Assembly (NCBI GenBank): GCA_016201275.1
Contig: JACQDB010000121.1
Coordinates: 1-64,000, forward strand
DNA: 64,000 bases
Reading direction: 5' to 3'
Source: Acidobacteriota bacterium
Lineage (GTDB): Bacteria; Acidobacteriota; Blastocatellia; UBA7656
Positions 1 through 8,953 of this stretch are shown piece after piece. Within the stretch, counting starts at the first letter, position 1, and each line of letters starts with the position of its first letter. Below the pieces are notes generated by a model. The model had not been told where the DNA came from and made no database searches. It saw nothing but the letters and a program-made list of their open reading frames with translations. The position numbers and the translations under genes are program-made.

Positions 1-324
1 AATCGCGTCACGCAGGAAGATTTGAGCCAAGCGGTGACACCACTGTTTGCCAGTAAAAAAGGAGAAGTGATGCCAACCATAGCAGAAACATTACGCAAAG
101 AAGGAATCCAAATTGGTTTGCGACAGGGCAGGCAAGAAGGCACGACAGCGTTGACCTTGCGTCTGTTACACAAGCGCTTTGGCACACTGGATAAACGCAC
201 TCAAGCGCAAATCAAAGGGCTATCACTCGAACAACTCGAAGACTTGGGCGAAGCCTTGCTCGATTTTCAAGCGCCGCAGGATTTGGTGAAGTGGCTGAAA
301 GCTCATCATGGGAAATCCTCTTGA
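1..324 (+). CDS. Rpn/PD-(D/E)XK transposase-family nuclease, C-terminal part (cut by window edge)
   Basis: The reading frame is open from base 1 to the stop at 322-324, so the true start lies outside the window; the TTG at 22 is only an internal codon. The visible 107 residues contain the KEGxxxGxxxG-type stretch (KEGIQIGLRQGRQEG) followed by LLxxRFG, the hallmark C-terminal tail of the Rpn / DUF4351 family. Rpn proteins carry an N-terminal PD-(D/E)XK nuclease that promotes RecA-independent recombination; that catalytic half is not visible here. A second, broken family member starts about 110 bases downstream. The family assignment is fairly firm from the tail; activity cannot be judged. Confidence 0.7.
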   Translation, partial: NRVTQEDLSQAVTPLFASKKGEVMPTIAETLRKEGIQIGLRQGRQEGTTALTLRLLHKRFGTLDKRTQAQIKGLSLEQLEDLGEALLDFQAPQDLVKWLKAHHGKSS

Positions 325-791
325 CGAGTTTTCATTGGAAATAGCAATGACCGATGCAGCGCCAGCCGCGTTCATTGCACTGGTCGCGCAACGCGAAACA
401 GCCGCCGCTGCTGTTTGGTGTTCGAGATAACCCACGATGGCAGAGCTACACAACCCGCACGACCGCTTTTTCAAAGAAGTCTTTTCGCCTCCCGATGCCG
501 CCGACCGACTGCCTGTCGGTAGCCGCTACCTTACTGATGGCAAAGCTTGGCGAAAGCGATGATTGATTTGGCCATCGTTTTGAATCTTGCGCTACCAAGC
601 GATTCCCGGATTCGGAAAAATCGAATTGAAAGCCGCATCTCTTTGCGGTAAAGTGAGCGCCAACAAACGAGCCTCTGCATCCTGAAAAGATTGGTCCAAT
701 GCTGCTTCTGATGCCAGGCTGAAAAAATTGCAAGCGATAAACTCGAAGACTCTGCGCCGCCTGAAAGAGTCTTCTCGCCGGAGAAAAAACG
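325..791. other. Gene-poor stretch between the Rpn end and the large secreted gene
   Basis: This 467-base stretch holds the decayed Rpn start (437-562) and otherwise no convincing gene. Several short overlapping frames exist but show no domain. The last bases before 792 contain GGAG eight bases upstream of the ATG, a usable ribosome binding site for the next gene. Confidence 0.5.
437..562 (+). pseudogene. Truncated start of a second Rpn-family nuclease
   Basis: An ATG opens a 41-codon frame beginning MAELHNPHDRFFKEVFS, which is the characteristic first 17 residues of Rpn/transposase (YhgA-like) proteins. After residue about 24 the similarity stops and the frame ends at TGA. No catalytic PD-(D/E)XK residues remain and no other frame nearby restores them. 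I read it as the stump of a second nuclease copy next to the first, cut by an insertion or deletion. Since the downstream sequence is not Rpn-like in any frame, a simple frameshift is less likely than a deletion junction near 510. Confidence 0.6.
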
Positions 792-3700
792 ATGAAGCGA
801 TTTCTATTTTTCTGCCTCATGCTGGCGCTGATTAATTCTTTATTGCCCGGCAATCTCTCCCACCGATTCTTGCCGCGCATCTTCGCCGCGCCAACCCTGA
901 CACTGGCAAGGCCGCGCCATCCAAACTCGCCTGCGAGCCTGCACATCGTCCCGCATGGCAATACTCGTGTGAAGGTAGAGGCAGGCCAAAGCTTGCCCAC
1001 GCCTGTGAGTTTCGCGGGAGAAAATAATTCTTCGTGGTTATCGCAAACGGTAAAGCCTTTGGCGCTTGCCGCCGGTGATTTTGATGAAGATGGCATAGCG
1101 GATTTGCTGTGCGCTTATGCGAACGGTGAGGGCGGCGAAGTGGTGGGTTATCGCGGCAATGGTGCGTTTCATTCGACGAATCATGCGTCGGGCGAAATGC
1201 AAACCAGCGCAGCAACCTTGAACGATACGCCGTTTTTTGCGCCGCATATCTGGGCTGACTTGAGCGCGCCTCCCGATTTTATAGGCGTCGGAGATTTCGA
1301 TGCTGATGGCCATCTGGACATCGTGACAGCAGCGCGCGGCGGCGACCGTTTTTATGTTCTTCGCGGCGATGGCGAAGGGAATTTTTCGGCGGCAAGTGAA
1401 AAGACAGTGAACGGCCAGATAACCGCGTTGATGAGCGGCGAGGTCAATCGCGCCGATGGTTTGAGCGATTTGCTCTTTGGCATTGACAACGCGCAGGGCG
1501 CAGAGGCGTTGGTTTTTGCATCGCCAAACGGCGCAGTCAACGCGATAGCGGAACATTTCGCGTTGCCTGCGACAGCGCATTCGTTTGCCATTGGTCAACT
1601 CGATAGTGATTACGCGATGGATATTGCCGTCGCTTGCGGCAAAGAGTTGGTGATGATTCACGGGCGCGACCGCAAACTTTCGCTAGACCTGTCGCAGCAA
1701 GCACCTGTCAAAGCGGCAAAGCTTGAACGGCGCGCTTTCGCGGTTGATTTACAAGCCATCGCCATTGGCGATTTTGTTGGCGACAGGCGCAATGATCTAG
1801 CCGTGCTTGGCGACGACGGTAGCCTTCGCGTTTTGAGCGCCAATCGGCAGCAGACGAAGAGGCCGGCATCAGCAGCTTTCACTCGTTGGCAACAGCACCA
1901 CTTGAACGTGCCGCCCATGCCGCAGGCGACGGCGTTGTTCAGCGCCGCACTGTCGAGCCAATCGGGCGACTCGCTCATCGTTGCCGATAACGCAAATCAT
2001 CAACTGCGAGTGGTGGAATCGGCAACCTCAGACGCTGCTGAAAGCGTGCAGGCAACAAGCGGTGATGCCGCCATCGTTGACTTGATTTTCGAGAGCGCGC
2101 CGGTTGCCGTGTTGCCTTTGCGTTTGAATGAAGACGGCTTGAGCGACTTGGTGATTTTTCGTGACGGCGACCTTGCACCGGCTATCGTGGTCTCGGCGAC
2201 TACGACAACCTTTACCGTCGCCAATACCAATGATGCGGGAGCCGGTTCTTTGCGTCAGGCAATTCTCAATGCCAATGCCAGCGTCGGAGCCGACACCATC
2301 ACCTTTGACATCGGCGGCGGCGGCGCGCAAACCATTACCTTGGCTGCCGGTTTACCGGCGCTTACCGAAACCGTCATCATCAACGCCACCACGCAAGGCG
2401 GCTTTGCCGGTAAACCGCTCATCGAAATCAACGGCAACGCGCAGAATGTGGACGGCCTCAACCTCTTGGCGAATAACTGCACGGTGCGCGGTCTGGTGAT
2501 CAATAACTTTCGCGGCGATGGCATAGAGATCGCCAATGCCAACGGCGCAATCATCGAAAATAATTTCATCGGCACCAATCTAGCAGGCACGGCCACGCTG
2601 CCCAACGCAGGACTAGGCGTGCGCCTGACTACGGCCTCGAACAATCGCATAGGCGGCACTACGGCGACCTCGCGCAATCTCATCTCCGGCAATGAAACCG
2701 GCGTCGGCATAGGCGGCGCAAACTCCACAGGCAATCTTGTGCAAGGCAATTTCATCGGCACTAATTTGAGCGGCAATGCGGCGTTGGGAAATGGCATGGG
2801 CGGCGGCGTGTTGATTTTTAACAGCGCCACCAATATCAACAACACCATAGGCGGAACGGCGGCGGCGGCGCGCAATGTCATCGCCGGTCATCTCGCCTCC
2901 GGCGTCACCATTATGGATAGCGCCAGCGGCAACCTGATCCAAAACAACTTCATCGGCACAGATGTCACGGGACTGGTGGCCATCGCCAATGCTGATAGCA
3001 ATGTAGCTATTTTTTCTGCGAACAATACTGTCGGCGGGACGGTTTCAGGAGCGCGCAACCTGTTGTCAGGCAGCACGCAAAATGGCGTGTTGCTGCAAGG
3101 GAATCTAGCCACAGGCAATCAGGTGCAGGGCAATTTCATTGGCACGAATATCAATGGCACGGCGGCGCTTGCCAACGCGCTCAATGGCGTTCTGCTTGAT
3201 GGCGCAGTCGGTAATACGATTGGCGGCACGACGACAGCGGCGCGCAATCTAATTTCCGGCAACGCGCAACACGGTCTGGCGATCACCCAAAACGCCGCGA
3301 ATAATCAGGTGTTGAATAATTTCATCGGTACAACTTCGTCCGGCGCAAGCGGTTTGCCGAACACTTTTGAAGGCGTGCAGATCGGCGGTAGCGCCGCGAA
3401 TAATTTTATCGGCGCAGGGCCGCCAATCAACCTCGGCAACGTCATCGCCTTCAATGGCGTATCCGGCGTTCGCGTCAATGGTGGAACCGGCAATCGCGTG
3501 CAACTCAATTCTATTTTTTCCAACACCGGGTTGGGTATTAATTTAGCCGATGATGGCGTGACGCCCAACGATGCAGGCGATGTGGATACGGGGCCGAACA
3601 ATCGGCAAAATTTTCCACTGTTGACTGCGGCGGAAACCGATGGCAGCGCCACCGCTGTCAAAGGCACGCTCAACAGCATAGCCAGTTCCAGCTATCGCCT

Positions 3701-5522
3701 GGAATTTTATTCGTCGCCTGCCTGCGATGTTTCTGGCAATGGCGAGGGACAAGTTTTTCTAGGCGCTATCAATGTCGCTACCGATGTCGCCGGCAACGCC
3801 AACATTGCGGCAAGCCTTCCAGCCGCCGTACCCGTTGGGCAGGTGGTGACGGCAACCGCTACGGATGGGGCAGGCAGCACTTCGGAATTTTCCGCCTGTG
3901 TCACGGTGGTGATGGCTCCCTGTGCGATGACCTGTCCGGCGAATCTGGTGGTCGGCTCTGCGGCTACGCAATGCGGCGCGCCGGTCTCTTATGCAGCGCC
4001 CACAATTGTAGGAATGTGCGGAACGATAAGTTGTACGCCGCCATCCGGCAGCTTTTTTCCGCTCGGCGTTTCGTCGGTCAATTGCACCAATGCCGGCGGC
4101 TTGAGTTGTGCGTTTACGATTACGGTTTTCGACTCTGCGCCACCAAGGATTCGATGTGCTGAAACCATCACGGTCAATCCTGCCGCTGGGCAACAAGCAG
4201 CGGTGGTCAATTATTCCGCGCCCGTAGTGAGCGACAATTGCTCGATTCCTACAGTCATTTGCAGGCCGCCAGCGGGAGCAAGTTTTCCGCTAGGCACCAC
4301 CGTAGTTCAATGCGTGGCAAGAGATGAAGCGGGCAATGAAGCCGCTTGTCAGTTCACCATAACGGTCAGCGATTTGGAAGCGCCGGTGCTTCGTTGTCCG
4401 GCGAATCTGGTGGCGGATGCGTCGCCCGGTCAAACCACGACGACGGTGAATTACCCGCCGCCGACGGTCACGGACAATGCGCCGGGCGCTACGACGATTT
4501 GTGTGCCGCCTTCGGGATCGGCCTTCGCGCTGGGCGTGACCAGTGTTTCCTGCACCGCCACTGATGCGGCAGGCAATCAAAGCAATTGTAGTTTTACCAT
4601 CAACGTGCGAGGCGGCGCGCCGCTTGCCTTGGTGCTGATTCCAGGTGGTCGCACCGCTGTGCCGTTTGGCTTGAGCATCCCTGTGAACCCGGTGCGAAAG
4701 AATCCCAAAAAGAAAGGCGAATGCGGCTTCTTCAAAATCCGCAATGCGGGCTTCACGCCGTTGATCTTGACCCTGGATTCAATATTACGCACCGGCGCAG
4801 CCGCAGATGCAGGCATCATCAAGGATGTCAACGAAGGCAATTTATATGAATTGAGTCTCATCAATGCCGACCGCGCCGAGGCCGTTTTGGTGCGCGGCGA
4901 CCAAGTGGAAATTCCTGTAGGCGGCGAGCGTGATTTTTGTTTGCGCTTCACGCCCTTCATTCCGGCGGTCATCAACAACCCGACAGCGCTGATGGCAAAA
5001 GATGTCTTGTCGAATCAGTTGACTTCGCGCATCACGTTTCGTCTGGCTGGCGGCAATCCGTTGCTCGTCAATGTAGCGGCGAACCTTTCCACCACCTTGT
5101 TGTTCATCAACGGTGCGAATCCGCGTAAGCAGGCGGTGGTGACTTATGAGCGGCGCGGCAATGAATTCATCTTCACCTATTCGGTGTTCGATGCCAACCT
5201 TGACGTTCGCAAAGCGACCTTTGAATTTTTTGACAGCGCGGGCGCGGCCTTCGGACAACCGATAGAGGTAGATTTGACGCCAGCTTTGACGCAGGCAAAT
5301 ATTTTGAAAGGGCAAAGCTTCACCATCGAACAGCGCTTTACCGGAGCGACGACGAACCCCGAAGTGAGCGGCGGCAGGGTGACGGTTTTCGATGGCGAAA
5401 CCAGCGTCAGTCGCGTCGCTGAAGTCATCAGCGGCAGCAATCTGACGACGGCTTTGCGCTTGATGACGCGGCGCGAAACCATCGAACCGGCAGGCACAAC
5501 GATTGTCCGTGCGCTGCCGTAG
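792..5522 (+). CDS. Large secreted FG-GAP / parallel beta-helix / HYR protein
   Basis: A 1576-residue exported protein. Residues 1-33 form a signal peptide. Residues about 90-460 hold FG-GAP/VCBS-like propeller blades (AAGDFDEDGIADLL, GVGDFDADGHLDIV, AIGDFVGDRRNDLAV). Around residue 473 begins a right-handed parallel beta-helix opening with TNDAGAGSLRQAI and repeating FIGT(N/D) and ARN(L/V)ISGN-type motifs. Residues about 1046-1272 are three HYR (hyalin-repeat) domains with paired cysteines and endings such as GNQSNCSFTINV. The last 300 residues are an unassigned beta-rich region. No catalytic residues are obvious; a cell-surface or matrix adhesion role is a family-based guess. GGAG lies 8 bases before the ATG. 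Confidence 0.85.
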   Translation: MKRFLFFCLMLALINSLLPGNLSHRFLPRIFAAPTLTLARPRHPNSPASLHIVPHGNTRVKVEAGQSLPTPVSFAGENNSSWLSQTVKPLALAAGDFDEDGIADLLCAYANGEGGEVVGYRGNGAFHSTNHASGEMQTSAATLNDTPFFAPHIWADLSAPPDFIGVGDFDADGHLDIVTAARGGDRFYVLRGDGEGNFSAASEKTVNGQITALMSGEVNRADGLSDLLFGIDNAQGAEALVFASPNGAVNAIAEHFALPATAHSFAIGQLDSDYAMDIAVACGKELVMIHGRDRKLSLDLSQQAPVKAAKLERRAFAVDLQAIAIGDFVGDRRNDLAVLGDDGSLRVLSANRQQTKRPASAAFTRWQQHHLNVPPMPQATALFSAALSSQSGDSLIVADNANHQLRVVESATSDAAESVQATSGDAAIVDLIFESAPVAVLPLRLNEDGLSDLVIFRDGDLAPAIVVSATTTTFTVANTNDAGAGSLRQAILNANASVGADTITFDIGGGGAQTITLAAGLPALTETVIINATTQGGFAGKPLIEINGNAQNVDGLNLLANNCTVRGLVINNFRGDGIEIANANGAIIENNFIGTNLAGTATLPNAGLGVRLTTASNNRIGGTTATSRNLISGNETGVGIGGANSTGNLVQGNFIGTNLSGNAALGNGMGGGVLIFNSATNINNTIGGTAAAARNVIAGHLASGVTIMDSASGNLIQNNFIGTDVTGLVAIANADSNVAIFSANNTVGGTVSGARNLLSGSTQNGVLLQGNLATGNQVQGNFIGTNINGTAALANALNGVLLDGAVGNTIGGTTTAARNLISGNAQHGLAITQNAANNQVLNNFIGTTSSGASGLPNTFEGVQIGGSAANNFIGAGPPINLGNVIAFNGVSGVRVNGGTGNRVQLNSIFSNTGLGINLADDGVTPNDAGDVDTGPNNRQNFPLLTAAETDGSATAVKGTLNSIASSSYRLEFYSSPACDVSGNGEGQVFLGAINVATDVAGNANIAASLPAAVPVGQVVTATATDGAGSTSEFSACVTVVMAPCAMTCPANLVVGSAATQCGAPVSYAAPTIVGMCGTISCTPPSGSFFPLGVSSVNCTNAGGLSCAFTITVFDSAPPRIRCAETITVNPAAGQQAAVVNYSAPVVSDNCSIPTVICRPPAGASFPLGTTVVQCVARDEAGNEAACQFTITVSDLEAPVLRCPANLVADASPGQTTTTVNYPPPTVTDNAPGATTICVPPSGSAFALGVTSVSCTATDAAGNQSNCSFTINVRGGAPLALVLIPGGRTAVPFGLSIPVNPVRKNPKKKGECGFFKIRNAGFTPLILTLDSILRTGAAADAGIIKDVNEGNLYELSLINADRAEAVLVRGDQVEIPVGGERDFCLRFTPFIPAVINNPTALMAKDVLSNQLTSRITFRLAGGNPLLVNVAANLSTTLLFINGANPRKQAVVTYERRGNEFIFTYSVFDANLDVRKATFEFFDSAGAAFGQPIEVDLTPALTQANILKGQSFTIEQRFTGATTNPEVSGGRVTVFDGETSVSRVAEVISGSNLTTALRLMTRRETIEPAGTTIVRALP

Positions 5523-5537
5523 TTGGTGAACGAGTGA

Positions 5538-5700
5538 AGATGGTGGATGAAATAACCGGCAAGACTTGCGCGATTTTCTCAAGCCTGGTACGGGCGACCA
5601 CCGCAGGGTCGCCCCTCCTTGAAATGCTTATCCTTTCCAAGGAGGGGCGACCCTGCGGTGGTCGCCCGTACAGGGTTGCACTTGATTTCATCTACCATCC
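5538..5700. repeat. MITE-like element, family A copy 1, with 34-bp perfect inner palindrome
   Basis: Starts 15 bases after the stop of the preceding gene. The left end reads GATGGTGGATGAAAT and the right end is its near-complement, ATTTCATCTACCATCC. Inside, 5588-5621 and 5638-5671 are perfect 34-base inverted arms separated by 16 bases. The same ends recur at 58914-59250 and 60737-60848. No coding capacity. Read as a non-autonomous terminal-inverted-repeat element; the mobilising enzyme is not in the window. Confidence 0.75.
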
Positions 5701-5731
5701 TAAGCAAGTCGAGTGCAGCGATTCTGTAGAT

Positions 5732-5830
5732 AGAGGGTGTTGCAGAATTCCAGAAACTGCCTATATATTGTGGATAGTTGAACCATTACACACAATATCT
5801 GGACAGAACATCCATTTCTGCGACACGCGC
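5732..5830. repeat. MITE-like element, family B copy 1 (99 bp)
   Basis: The ends AGAGGGTGTTGCAGAA and TTTCTGCGACACGCGC are near-complementary. The five bases TAGAT stand on both sides (5727-5731 and 5831-5835), a plausible target-site duplication. The interior (CACACAATATCTGGACAG and CCAGAAACTGCCTATAT) recurs in reverse orientation at about 9991-10096, and one end recurs at 58950-58984 inside a family A element. It lies directly next to family A copy 1. Confidence 0.75.
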
Positions 5831-5862
5831 TAGATAACTCAATGGAGCGAGGTTGAGCAGTG

Positions 5863-6876
5863 ATGAAAACTCTAGTTTATAAAGCGATCAGCATCGGCTT
5901 GATGATGGTCATCATCCCCGGTGCGCTGTGCCAAACGCTGGCGGCGGATAGCGGCATTGGTGAAGATGACAAACCGTTTCGCCTTTATGCGACGGCCTTG
6001 AGCGGCGCACCCATAGCCAGCTTGACGGCATTCAATGACACCACGATTAATGGGCGCGAGATCAACGGCACGCAGGCCATATGGGGTGGCGAAGTCATCC
6101 GAACTACCAAAGCCTCGGCGCGTTTGACGGGTGAACATTTTGGCCACGTCACAATGTTGGCGACATCGCTGGCAAAATTTTCTTTGGGCGAATCGCTCAC
6201 GCCAGACGGAGACCGAATAAAAACCTTGATCGCCGCCGTAATTAGCGGCGGCGTGAAAGTACAATTGCAGCCGAACACTTCGGCGTATATAGAGGCCGGA
6301 GGGTTGGTGTTTCAAGCTACTCCCGGCGCGAGCTTTCGTTTGACGATGAGCGGCGAAATTCCCACTCTGAATATTGAATCGGGAAAGGTGCAGACGCAGA
6401 CCACGCCGCAACGCCGCTACACGGTTCGCCCGGTTGGTATGGGCGCAAAACTGAGTGTGCGGGCGCGCTCGACGCGACAGATACAGGTGCAGGTCACCGA
6501 TGAAAATGACAAGCCGGTTCCCGATTTGCCGATCTTGTTTGCGCTCGGTCAAGGTTCCGGCGGCGTGTTGGGATCGGGCGCGGCAGCGGCGGCGAATGTG
6601 ACCGTGACCACCAATGCACAAGGCCTTGCGACAACCAGTTTCACTGCCGGACAATCGGCGGGCGGGACTTCGATCAGCGCCACGGTTCCCGGCACCAATG
6701 CCTCGTGGACTGGCGAGATTAAAGTTAATAGCTCATCCGGTTTTTTGAATCCCACGAATGTCGCGATTCTTGCAGCAGCGGCGGCGGGCATCATCGCTAC
6801 TGTGGTGGTGCTTGCCAATCGTAATCAATCGCGTGAGCCGATTCTGGCGCGCCCTCCTGATGTTCGCCCCAAATAA
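5863..6876 (+). CDS. Secreted FecR-like / Ig-like (Big-1 type) protein with C-terminal membrane segment
   Basis: A 337-residue protein; the ATG at 5863 is preferred over the GTG just before it, with GAGG about 11 bases upstream. Residues 1-27 are a signal peptide. Residues about 50-175 resemble a FecR-type beta region (ATPGASFRL, LNIESGKVQ). Residues about 205-290 form an invasin-like Ig domain (VTDENDKPVPDLPILFAL; TTNAQGLATTSFTAG). A hydrophobic stretch near residues 300-320 (NVAILAAAAAGIIATVVVLA) could be a membrane anchor. Similar architecture is common among proteins of unknown role in Acidobacteriota. No sigma or anti-sigma gene lies beside it, so signalling is unproven. Confidence 0.65.
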   Translation: MKTLVYKAISIGLMMVIIPGALCQTLAADSGIGEDDKPFRLYATALSGAPIASLTAFNDTTINGREINGTQAIWGGEVIRTTKASARLTGEHFGHVTMLATSLAKFSLGESLTPDGDRIKTLIAAVISGGVKVQLQPNTSAYIEAGGLVFQATPGASFRLTMSGEIPTLNIESGKVQTQTTPQRRYTVRPVGMGAKLSVRARSTRQIQVQVTDENDKPVPDLPILFALGQGSGGVLGSGAAAAANVTVTTNAQGLATTSFTAGQSAGGTSISATVPGTNASWTGEIKVNSSSGFLNPTNVAILAAAAAGIIATVVVLANRNQSREPILARPPDVRPK

Positions 6877-6990
6877 TGGGGAAGGCAAAATCAGGATGAG
6901 GTTTGAGGGGGGGCCAATTTGCTGCGGGGAAAGATTCGCCAAGAGTTCTCTTTCACTTCGCCGCAGCAATGGGGAAAGAAGGCCAGAGTT

Positions 6991-7019
6991 TTCACGAAGC
7001 GCCTGCGGTTTGTTACAAT
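6991..7019 (+). promoter_or_regulatory. Predicted sigma70-type promoter for trpG, close to the start codon
   Basis: TTCACG (6991-6996) and TACAAT (7014-7019) are separated by exactly 17 bases. The start ATG is at 7027, so a transcript starting 6-8 bases after the -10 would have almost no leader. No Shine-Dalgarno sequence precedes the ATG, which fits a leaderless mRNA. Confidence 0.45.
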
Positions 7020-7026
7020 GCCCTGC

Positions 7027-7590
7027 ATGATTCTGGTACTAGACAACTACGATTCATTTACCTATAACCTGGTGCAGTATCTCGGCGAGATGGGCAAAGC
7101 GGTCAAGGTGGCTCGCAACGATGAAATCACGTTGGACGAGATTCGCCAATTGAGACCGGAAAAAATCGTCATCTCGCCCGGCCCCGGCACTCCCGATGGC
7201 GCAGGCATCACGCTGGAGTTGATTGGCGCATTCTCCGGCAAGATTCCCATCTTCGGCGTCTGCCTCGGACATCAGGCCATCGGTCAAGCCTTCGGCGGCA
7301 AAGTGATTCGCGCTCCGTATCTGATGCACGGCAAAACCTCGGAGATTTGCCACGACAACCGCACCGTCTTTCGCGGCCTGCCCTATCGTTTCAACGCCAC
7401 GCGCTATCATTCGTTGATTGTCGAAAAAGAGAGTTTGCCGGAATGCCTTGAAGTAACCGCCACCACTCCCGATGGGTTGGTGATGGGTTTGCGCCACAAA
7501 GAATTTTATGTGGAAGGGGTGCAGTTTCATCCCGAATCCATCATGACCGAGAACGGCAAAAAACTGCTCGAAAATTTTGTGAAGGGGTAA
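7027..7590 (+). CDS. trpG: Anthranilate / aminodeoxychorismate synthase glutamine amidotransferase subunit
   Basis: A 187-residue class I glutamine amidotransferase that supplies ammonia from glutamine to chorismate-using TrpE or PabB. It begins [15 protein letters not shown], the standard TrpG/PabA opening. The nucleophile elbow [15 protein letters not shown] carries the catalytic Cys near residue 79, and the His-Glu pair is in GVQFHPES near residue 170. It leads a group with a thioesterase, trpC and trpF. No trpE is in the window, but a pabB-pabC fusion is at 25067, so this subunit may be shared between tryptophan and folate synthesis. An in-frame upstream extension to 6919 is not homologous and is rejected. 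Confidence 0.9.
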   Translation: MILVLDNYDSFTYNLVQYLGEMGKAVKVARNDEITLDEIRQLRPEKIVISPGPGTPDGAGITLELIGAFSGKIPIFGVCLGHQAIGQAFGGKVIRAPYLMHGKTSEICHDNRTVFRGLPYRFNATRYHSLIVEKESLPECLEVTATTPDGLVMGLRHKEFYVEGVQFHPESIMTENGKKLLENFVKG

Positions 7591-7602
7591 GGCCAAATCA
7601 TT

Positions 7603-8028
7603 ATGCCGAAGATGACCGCTCAAGAAGTTGAAGACTTTATCTTTTCGCACTTTCCTACGGCCAATCAGAAGCGCCATTTTCTTGTCGAAAAACTTGAGGA
7701 GATGAGGGCGCAGGTGCGAATGATTTATCACCAACGGCAACTCCGACCGGGCGGCACCATTTCCGGCCCGGCTTTGATGGCATTGGCCGACACGGCGATG
7801 TGGGTGGTGTTGACGGGAATGATTGGCCCGGTGGCGCACACCGTGACGACCAGTCTGAATATTAATTTTTTGCGAAAGCCGGATAAAAAAGATGTGATTG
7901 CCGAAGTGCGCTTGTTGAAACTGGGCAAACGTCTGGCGGTTGGCGACGTGGTGATGTATTCGGATGGCGAGGCACAGCCGGTGGCGCAGGCCAGCGTAAC
8001 CTATTCGATTCCTCCACACCGCGAATAA
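7603..8028 (+). CDS. PaaI-type hotdog thioesterase
   Basis: A 141-residue protein with a single hotdog domain. The region RPGGTISGPALMALADTAMW matches the active-site helix of PaaI/YdiI-like acyl-CoA thioesterases, where the Asp of ALAD acts in catalysis. The strand NFLRKPDKKDVIAEVRLLKLGK(R) follows. Substrate cannot be read from sequence. It starts 13 bases after trpG and is probably co-transcribed with it, though no biochemical link to tryptophan synthesis is known; the placement may be incidental. Confidence 0.8.
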   Translation: MPKMTAQEVEDFIFSHFPTANQKRHFLVEKLEEMRAQVRMIYHQRQLRPGGTISGPALMALADTAMWVVLTGMIGPVAHTVTTSLNINFLRKPDKKDVIAEVRLLKLGKRLAVGDVVMYSDGEAQPVAQASVTYSIPPHRE

Positions 8029-8116
8029 ACGACGCCTTGATCGCACTGCCTGCAAGTGGAAGGGATCGTGCGCGTAAACTCCCACCTGTAGGCCGCACGA
8101 CAAACGATAAAAAATA

Positions 8117-8947
8117 ATGGCGACTAAACCGATAAAACGAGACGGCATTTTATCAACAGGCGGCATCCTTGACCGCATCGTTGACAAGCGACTGCAACGC
8201 CTTGCCCAAGCCAAACGGCGAGTTTCCAGACCTCAACTGCTGGAGCAAAGCGTGAGCAGGAAAGTTCCTCATCAAGCATTTGGTGATGCCTTGCGTGGCA
8301 GCGACGGCTTCAACATCATTGCCGAAATCAAACGTCAGTCCCCTTCAAAGGGCATCCTCCGCGCAGACTTCGATCACTTGGCGATAGCCGAAAGTTACGC
8401 GCAGGCCGGGGCTGCGGCAATATCGGTGTTGACCGAAGAAGATTTTTTCGGCGGCCACCTAAATTTTCTGCGCGACATTCATGAGCAGACCGCTACGCCG
8501 TTGCTGAGAAAAGATTTCATACTCGATGAATATCAACTCCTCGAAGCGTATCTGGCGGGGGCGTCGGCCATCCTGCTGATTACGGCGATTCTGGATGATA
8601 AATTGCTGGCGGCTCTTATCGGTCGTGCCGAAGATTTCAATCTTGAAGCGCTGGTCGAAGTTCATAGCGAAGATGAAATGCGCCGCGCTGCGCGGGCTGG
8701 CGCTTCTATCATTGGCGTCAACAATCGCGATTTAACCACCTTCAAAGTTGAACTGGAAACCTCTCTGCATCTGGCGAAGTTTGCGCCGCGTGAGGCGCTG
8801 CTGGTCAGCGAAAGCGGCATACATACAGGCGCAGACCTTCGCCGTTTGCAGGCCGCAGGTTATCAGGCGTTTTTAATTGGCGAGCATTTGATGCGACAAA
8901 CGGATGTAGCCACGGCCTTGCGCGAATTGATTGAAGAGGCTCGCTAG
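8117..8947 (+). CDS. trpC: Indole-3-glycerol phosphate synthase
   Basis: A 276-residue TIM-barrel enzyme converting CdRP to indole-3-glycerol phosphate. The signature IAEIKRQSPSKG with catalytic Lys lies near residue 73. VLTEEDFFGG, LLRKDFILDEYQ, VEVHSEDE, GVNNRDLTTF and LVSESGI follow in the expected order; the Lys of RKDF is the general acid. The N-terminus (KPIKRDGILSTGGILDRIVDKR) is about 20 residues longer than usual, so an internal start is possible, but no better one is seen. trpF follows after 6 bases. Confidence 0.95.
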   Translation: MATKPIKRDGILSTGGILDRIVDKRLQRLAQAKRRVSRPQLLEQSVSRKVPHQAFGDALRGSDGFNIIAEIKRQSPSKGILRADFDHLAIAESYAQAGAAAISVLTEEDFFGGHLNFLRDIHEQTATPLLRKDFILDEYQLLEAYLAGASAILLITAILDDKLLAALIGRAEDFNLEALVEVHSEDEMRRAARAGASIIGVNNRDLTTFKVELETSLHLAKFAPREALLVSESGIHTGADLRRLQAAGYQAFLIGEHLMRQTDVATALRELIEEAR

Positions 8948-8953
8948 CCAGTG

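Noticed and set aside
5872-6654. 260-codon open frame on the minus strand
   Set aside because: Antisense shadow of the FecR-like gene; rich in Arg/Gln and Cys with no domain.
7054-8214. 386-codon minus-strand frame across trpG and the thioesterase
   Set aside because: Opposite to two genuine genes and has no domain or start signal.
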